This document shows positions 15,236-17,938 of a DNA stretch of 17,938 nucleotides, piece after piece; the first letter of the stretch is position 1; every line of letters begins with the position of its first letter. Source of the stretch: JARRRL01 sp037380725 (GTDB taxonomy: Bacteria; Pseudomonadota; Gammaproteobacteria; Pseudomonadales; JANQJO01); contig JARRRL010000086.1 of the NCBI GenBank assembly GCA_037380725.1, positions 1-17,938 of the forward strand. The letters are read 5' to 3'. The notes under the pieces are model-generated. The model was not told the origin of the DNA. It did no database searches and saw only the letters and a list, made by a program, of their open reading frames with translations. The position numbers were made by a program, and so were the translations under genes.

Positions 15236-15625
15236 ATGGGCGTTAAGTTTTTGTCAGATCAGTGGTTTGAGCACGTCGAGGCTGCAAGAAAGGCGATCGA
15301 TAATTTTGAGGTTCCGCCGGCTTTGCAACGCGTTACCCTCAACATTACGGCGACCCATGATGGTGATGAGGTCCGGTGTTGTATGGCGGGTGGCTTGTTT
15401 CAACAAGGGCATATAGAAGATGCGCCTGTCACGTTGGTGTTACCTCGAACGCTGGCGTATCGTATTTTTATCGAAAATGATCAAGGCGCGGGCATGCAGG
15501 GATTCATGAGCGGGGAGTTACGGGTACAGGGTGATATGAGTGTGATCATGGCGCTTCAGAGTGTAGAGCCTTCGAAAAGTCATCGCGAATTTCAGGCCGC
15601 TGTGCAAGCCTTTACGGAGCAGTAA
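15236..15625 (+). CDS. SCP2 sterol-binding domain protein
   Basis: The 129-residue product is a single SCP2-type domain: an N-terminal helix (residues 8-25), then alternating strands with NITATHDGDEVRCCM and VTLVLPRTLAYRIFIENDQGAGMQGFMSGELRVQGD. This last stretch is the characteristic motif in which the 'F-G/S-G-L-ig-D' turn closes the lipid-binding tunnel. No signal peptide is seen, so it is probably cytosolic. Such small proteins bind hydrophobic ligands (acyl chains, sterols, CoA esters). The ATG at 15236 has AAGGAG nine bases upstream. It follows the hydrolase on the same strand with 85 bases between, which suggests a shared role in lipid or polyester use, though the intervening hairpin may separate their expression. 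It converges with the protease gene. Confidence 0.85.
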   Translation: MGVKFLSDQWFEHVEAARKAIDNFEVPPALQRVTLNITATHDGDEVRCCMAGGLFQQGHIEDAPVTLVLPRTLAYRIFIENDQGAGMQGFMSGELRVQGDMSVIMALQSVEPSKSHREFQAAVQAFTEQ

Positions 15626-15670
15626 CCGTAACGCGTTCTGGTTTATATTAAGCGTTTTTATAAGCGATCT

Positions 15671-17773
15671 TTATTGTTCAGCTCGGTGTCGACTTGTGAG
15701 GCGCCCAGCGGTGAACAGCAGGACGAATAGACTCAATATTGGCAGCAAATTAAGGCTTCCCCCTCGGCTTCCTCCGCTGCTTCGAGCTGTGGACGATTGG
15801 ACCGTTATGGAGACATCGGATGATGCGGTAACGCCGGCGTCGTCCGTCACACTGAGCCGAAACGCCAGTGTGGTGTCCTCGTTGGGTGTGGTGAATGTGC
15901 TGGTGGCTGAAGCGGCATTTTGGAGCACCACCGATGGACCGTCGGTTTGTGTCCACATGTACTGGATGATATGACCATCACGATCGCTGCTGTTTGCGCC
16001 ATCGAGTGTGACGGTGGTCCCAGGGGATACGGTGGTATTCTGAACTTGGATCGAAGCGAGTGGCGGCGCGTTGACGACGATGACGACAAAATCACTGCTG
16101 CTGTTTGCTTCGTCGTCTGTGACGGTGACTTTGATTGTGATGTCATCACCATCGCTGGGCGCGGTGATTTCGATTTGTCCTGGGGTGCTTTGCGTGATTT
16201 CCTGAGGGATGCCGGACACTTGTTCAAACGTGTATTGGGTGATGACGCTGCCGGTGCTGCTGCTGTTTGTGGCATCCACTGTGATGGTGTTGCCACCGAC
16301 GGTGGATTGATCGGGTCCAGCCTCTGCGGTGACCGTGTCTTGTACGTCGGCGGCTTGGGTTGTGGTGCTGAGCGTATTGTTTTGTGGTAAGGAGTCGACG
16401 ATTTCACCAAATACTTCAGCTATATGCGTGAGCGCAGTGGGGCGGCTGTGTTGCAGGGTCAGGGTAACGCGGTGTGTGGCGCCCGGTTCAAGAACGCCTA
16501 CGGTGCATTCTACGGTGTTACTGTTAACGGAGCACTGGCCCCCTTCCGCTGTGCCTGATTGGTAGCGGGTATCGGTGGGTAGCGTATAGGAAAGCCTGGA
16601 TTCTGGTGCTGAAAAATCACCGTTATTGGTGACGCTGAATCGGTATATGACATCGGTATTCAGGGGGGCGGGGTTGGCGCTGGGTGCGAAACTAATGGAC
16701 AAATCGGCGAGTGCTCCCCAGCCGACATCCGCCAGCACAGCGGCGGCTAATCCGGGGGTGTGTATGGGGGTGGTGTAATAAGGCTCCATCAAATCATCGG
16801 GTTCGAAAGACGTATCGGGGTGTGACACGCTGGCACCGAGTTCGATGGTTTCTGGCGCATATAACGCCATGCTATCGTCGACCGCGCCTTTGGCATACTG
16901 TGTGGCGTACCGGTTGGCTTGTGTGCCGGTCCACAGCAGTTCGCCGGAGCGCGTCATGGCGGATAGCCGTTGGGCATTGCTCATGGCGGTGAATTGGCTC
17001 GGTTCAGCGTTTTTTAACGTGATAAGACTGCTGTAATTGTCGGGTAAGGCCTGTTGTAGGCTACTGTTGTAAAGTTGAGCGCCCGATTCCAAGTCAACCA
17101 AACTGATGAAGCCCAAACCGTGGATAAATTCATGCAGGGCCACCGTGACGAGATCAAATCGATTGTTGAGTGTTGTCTCACTGATGGTGTCGCCGTCCAG
17201 TCCGTAGTACCACGAAACGCCGGTTAATACATCATCGGAGTCGACAGAACTGTTAAATTCGGCGTCGATGTCGTAGCAGGATGCGACGCTTTGGTTGCTG
17301 GACTGGCAGTCGGTGTCCGAGATGAGATCGGCACCGAACAGTTTGTTGGCCAGTGCTTGCCCATACCAGGTTGCACTGAGGGGGGCGCCTGAGAAGTCGT
17401 AGTGAAAGGTGTTGGGTCCTGCGGCGGCGAGAGGGGCGGCAAACGAGGTACCACCCTGGTCGGTAAACTTGACGCTAATTTCAATGGTTACATCACTGGC
17501 CAGCATGATCTCTAGGAGGTCGGCGGCGTAGCGTAGAGCGTTCTGGCGTTGTTCACCGAGCGTGGAGCCGGAATTGCCGCCTTCGGGGGTGGCGGCTTGG
17601 CTGTCGTTGAGTCCCGTATTGGGGTCATTGAGATTGATCAGCGTAACGGTGGCTTTGGCTGCTGCAGTCTGACTGTGCAGGATGAGGTGCGAGACCAGTA
17701 AAATGCACAGTGCCATCATGAGCCCGCTACAGTTGGAGCGTATATGCTGCTTTGGTCTGGTGTTAATGCCCAT
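15671..17773 (-). CDS. Secreted zinc metalloprotease with DUF11/PKD domains and GlyGly-CTERM sorting signal
   Basis: The 700-residue product begins with a signal peptide (hydrophobic core about 18-34, ending SQTAAA). The protease domain has HEFIHGLGF starting at His214 (Glu215 catalytic, His214 and His218 zinc ligands). VSHPDTSFEPDDLMEP downstream probably supplies the third ligand, as in related secreted proteases with HELGHGLGF and SHWD-LMEP motifs. Next come a DUF11-like beta domain (about 375-465) and two PKD/Ig-like domains (about 485-570 and 575-655). The end is SSGGSRGG, then a hydrophobic helix and a basic RLTSRHR tail: the GlyGly-CTERM signal cut by rhombosortase for type II-secreted surface proteins. 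The frame is open to the right edge. ATG 17773 is chosen because a signal peptide starts there; its AAGGA is eleven or so bases upstream. The substrate is unknown. Confidence 0.87.
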   Translation of the reverse strand: MGINTRPKQHIRSNCSGLMMALCILLVSHLILHSQTAAAKATVTLINLNDPNTGLNDSQAATPEGGNSGSTLGEQRQNALRYAADLLEIMLASDVTIEISVKFTDQGGTSFAAPLAAAGPNTFHYDFSGAPLSATWYGQALANKLFGADLISDTDCQSSNQSVASCYDIDAEFNSSVDSDDVLTGVSWYYGLDGDTISETTLNNRFDLVTVALHEFIHGLGFISLVDLESGAQLYNSSLQQALPDNYSSLITLKNAEPSQFTAMSNAQRLSAMTRSGELLWTGTQANRYATQYAKGAVDDSMALYAPETIELGASVSHPDTSFEPDDLMEPYYTTPIHTPGLAAAVLADVGWGALADLSISFAPSANPAPLNTDVIYRFSVTNNGDFSAPESRLSYTLPTDTRYQSGTAEGGQCSVNSNTVECTVGVLEPGATHRVTLTLQHSRPTALTHIAEVFGEIVDSLPQNNTLSTTTQAADVQDTVTAEAGPDQSTVGGNTITVDATNSSSTGSVITQYTFEQVSGIPQEITQSTPGQIEITAPSDGDDITIKVTVTDDEANSSSDFVVIVVNAPPLASIQVQNTTVSPGTTVTLDGANSSDRDGHIIQYMWTQTDGPSVVLQNAASATSTFTTPNEDTTLAFRLSVTDDAGVTASSDVSITVQSSTARSSGGSRGGSLNLLPILSLFVLLFTAGRLTSRHRAEQ

Positions 17774-17938
17774 GGATGCTGGCTGTCCTTGACACGACTG
17801 TCCTTGACTCGTTACTTGTGCTGGTGGCTTCTGCGCATAAAGTCTCGTACCCGCTCTTTGTACGTGTGCTCCGCATGAAGGCGCGTTGCTGTGACCCTGC
17901 AAATTGAAACAGACCGCCTCCGGTGCGCGTACTGCGAT
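17774..17938 (-). other. Upstream region of the protease gene
   Basis: The protease frame stays open through this stretch to the window edge, with only a TTG as a possible earlier start (17902). The extra translation is Gln/Pro/Ser-rich, does not look like a signal peptide and would bury the real one, so I read the region as untranslated upstream DNA. No promoter is clear. Confidence 0.5.

Noticed and set aside
15920..16390. 156-codon plus-strand frame opposite the protease gene
   Set aside because: Its Asp/Val/Cys-rich translation is the antisense shadow of the PKD-like repeats.

Overview
The window looks like chromosomal DNA of a gammaproteobacterium, probably a marine or aquatic relative of Pseudomonadales/Oceanospirillales. 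The reasons are the cytochrome c maturation genes lying divergent from a FliK-like flagellar gene, the PpnN and HtpX orthologues, a GlyGly-CTERM exported protease, and a large 7TMR-DISM/GGDEF/EAL protein. GC content is moderate. The + strand is G-rich over C even inside minus-strand genes, so it is probably the leading strand. I see no tRNA, rRNA, CRISPR array, transposase, phage gene or attachment site.

Layout. Positions 1-1090 (minus) hold the N-terminal part of a FliK-like hook-length control protein that runs off the left edge. Positions 1334-4160 (plus) hold a ccmABCDE block: the haem/CcmE loading half of System I cytochrome c biogenesis. ccmC is cut short by about 40 codons and runs into ccmD. 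ccmF, ccmG, ccmH and ccmI do not follow ccmE. Positions 4328-4981 hold two small abutting genes of unknown function. Positions 5189-6127 hold a FFLEELY-type hypothetical protein. Positions 6475-9207 hold a membrane-anchored c-di-GMP protein with a degenerate GGDEF and an intact EAL domain. A small minus-strand membrane protein (9267-9587) is divergent from htpX (9955-10851), which converges on ppnN (10880-12319, minus).

The right part holds a frameshifted DUF6351-type alpha/beta hydrolase (12818-15150), then a long imperfect hairpin and an SCP2-like lipid-binding protein (15236-15625). On the minus strand is a secreted zinc metalloprotease (15671-17773) with a DUF11-like domain, two PKD-like domains and a C-terminal GlyGly-CTERM rhombosortase signal.

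Nothing here amounts to a clear new multi-gene system. The best leads are the ccmC/ccmD junction, the frameshifted hydrolase with the structured spacer before the SCP2 gene, the GTAA repeat array upstream of htpX (reminiscent of CpxR boxes), and the GlyGly-CTERM protease. The two broken genes should be checked against reads before biology is built on them.
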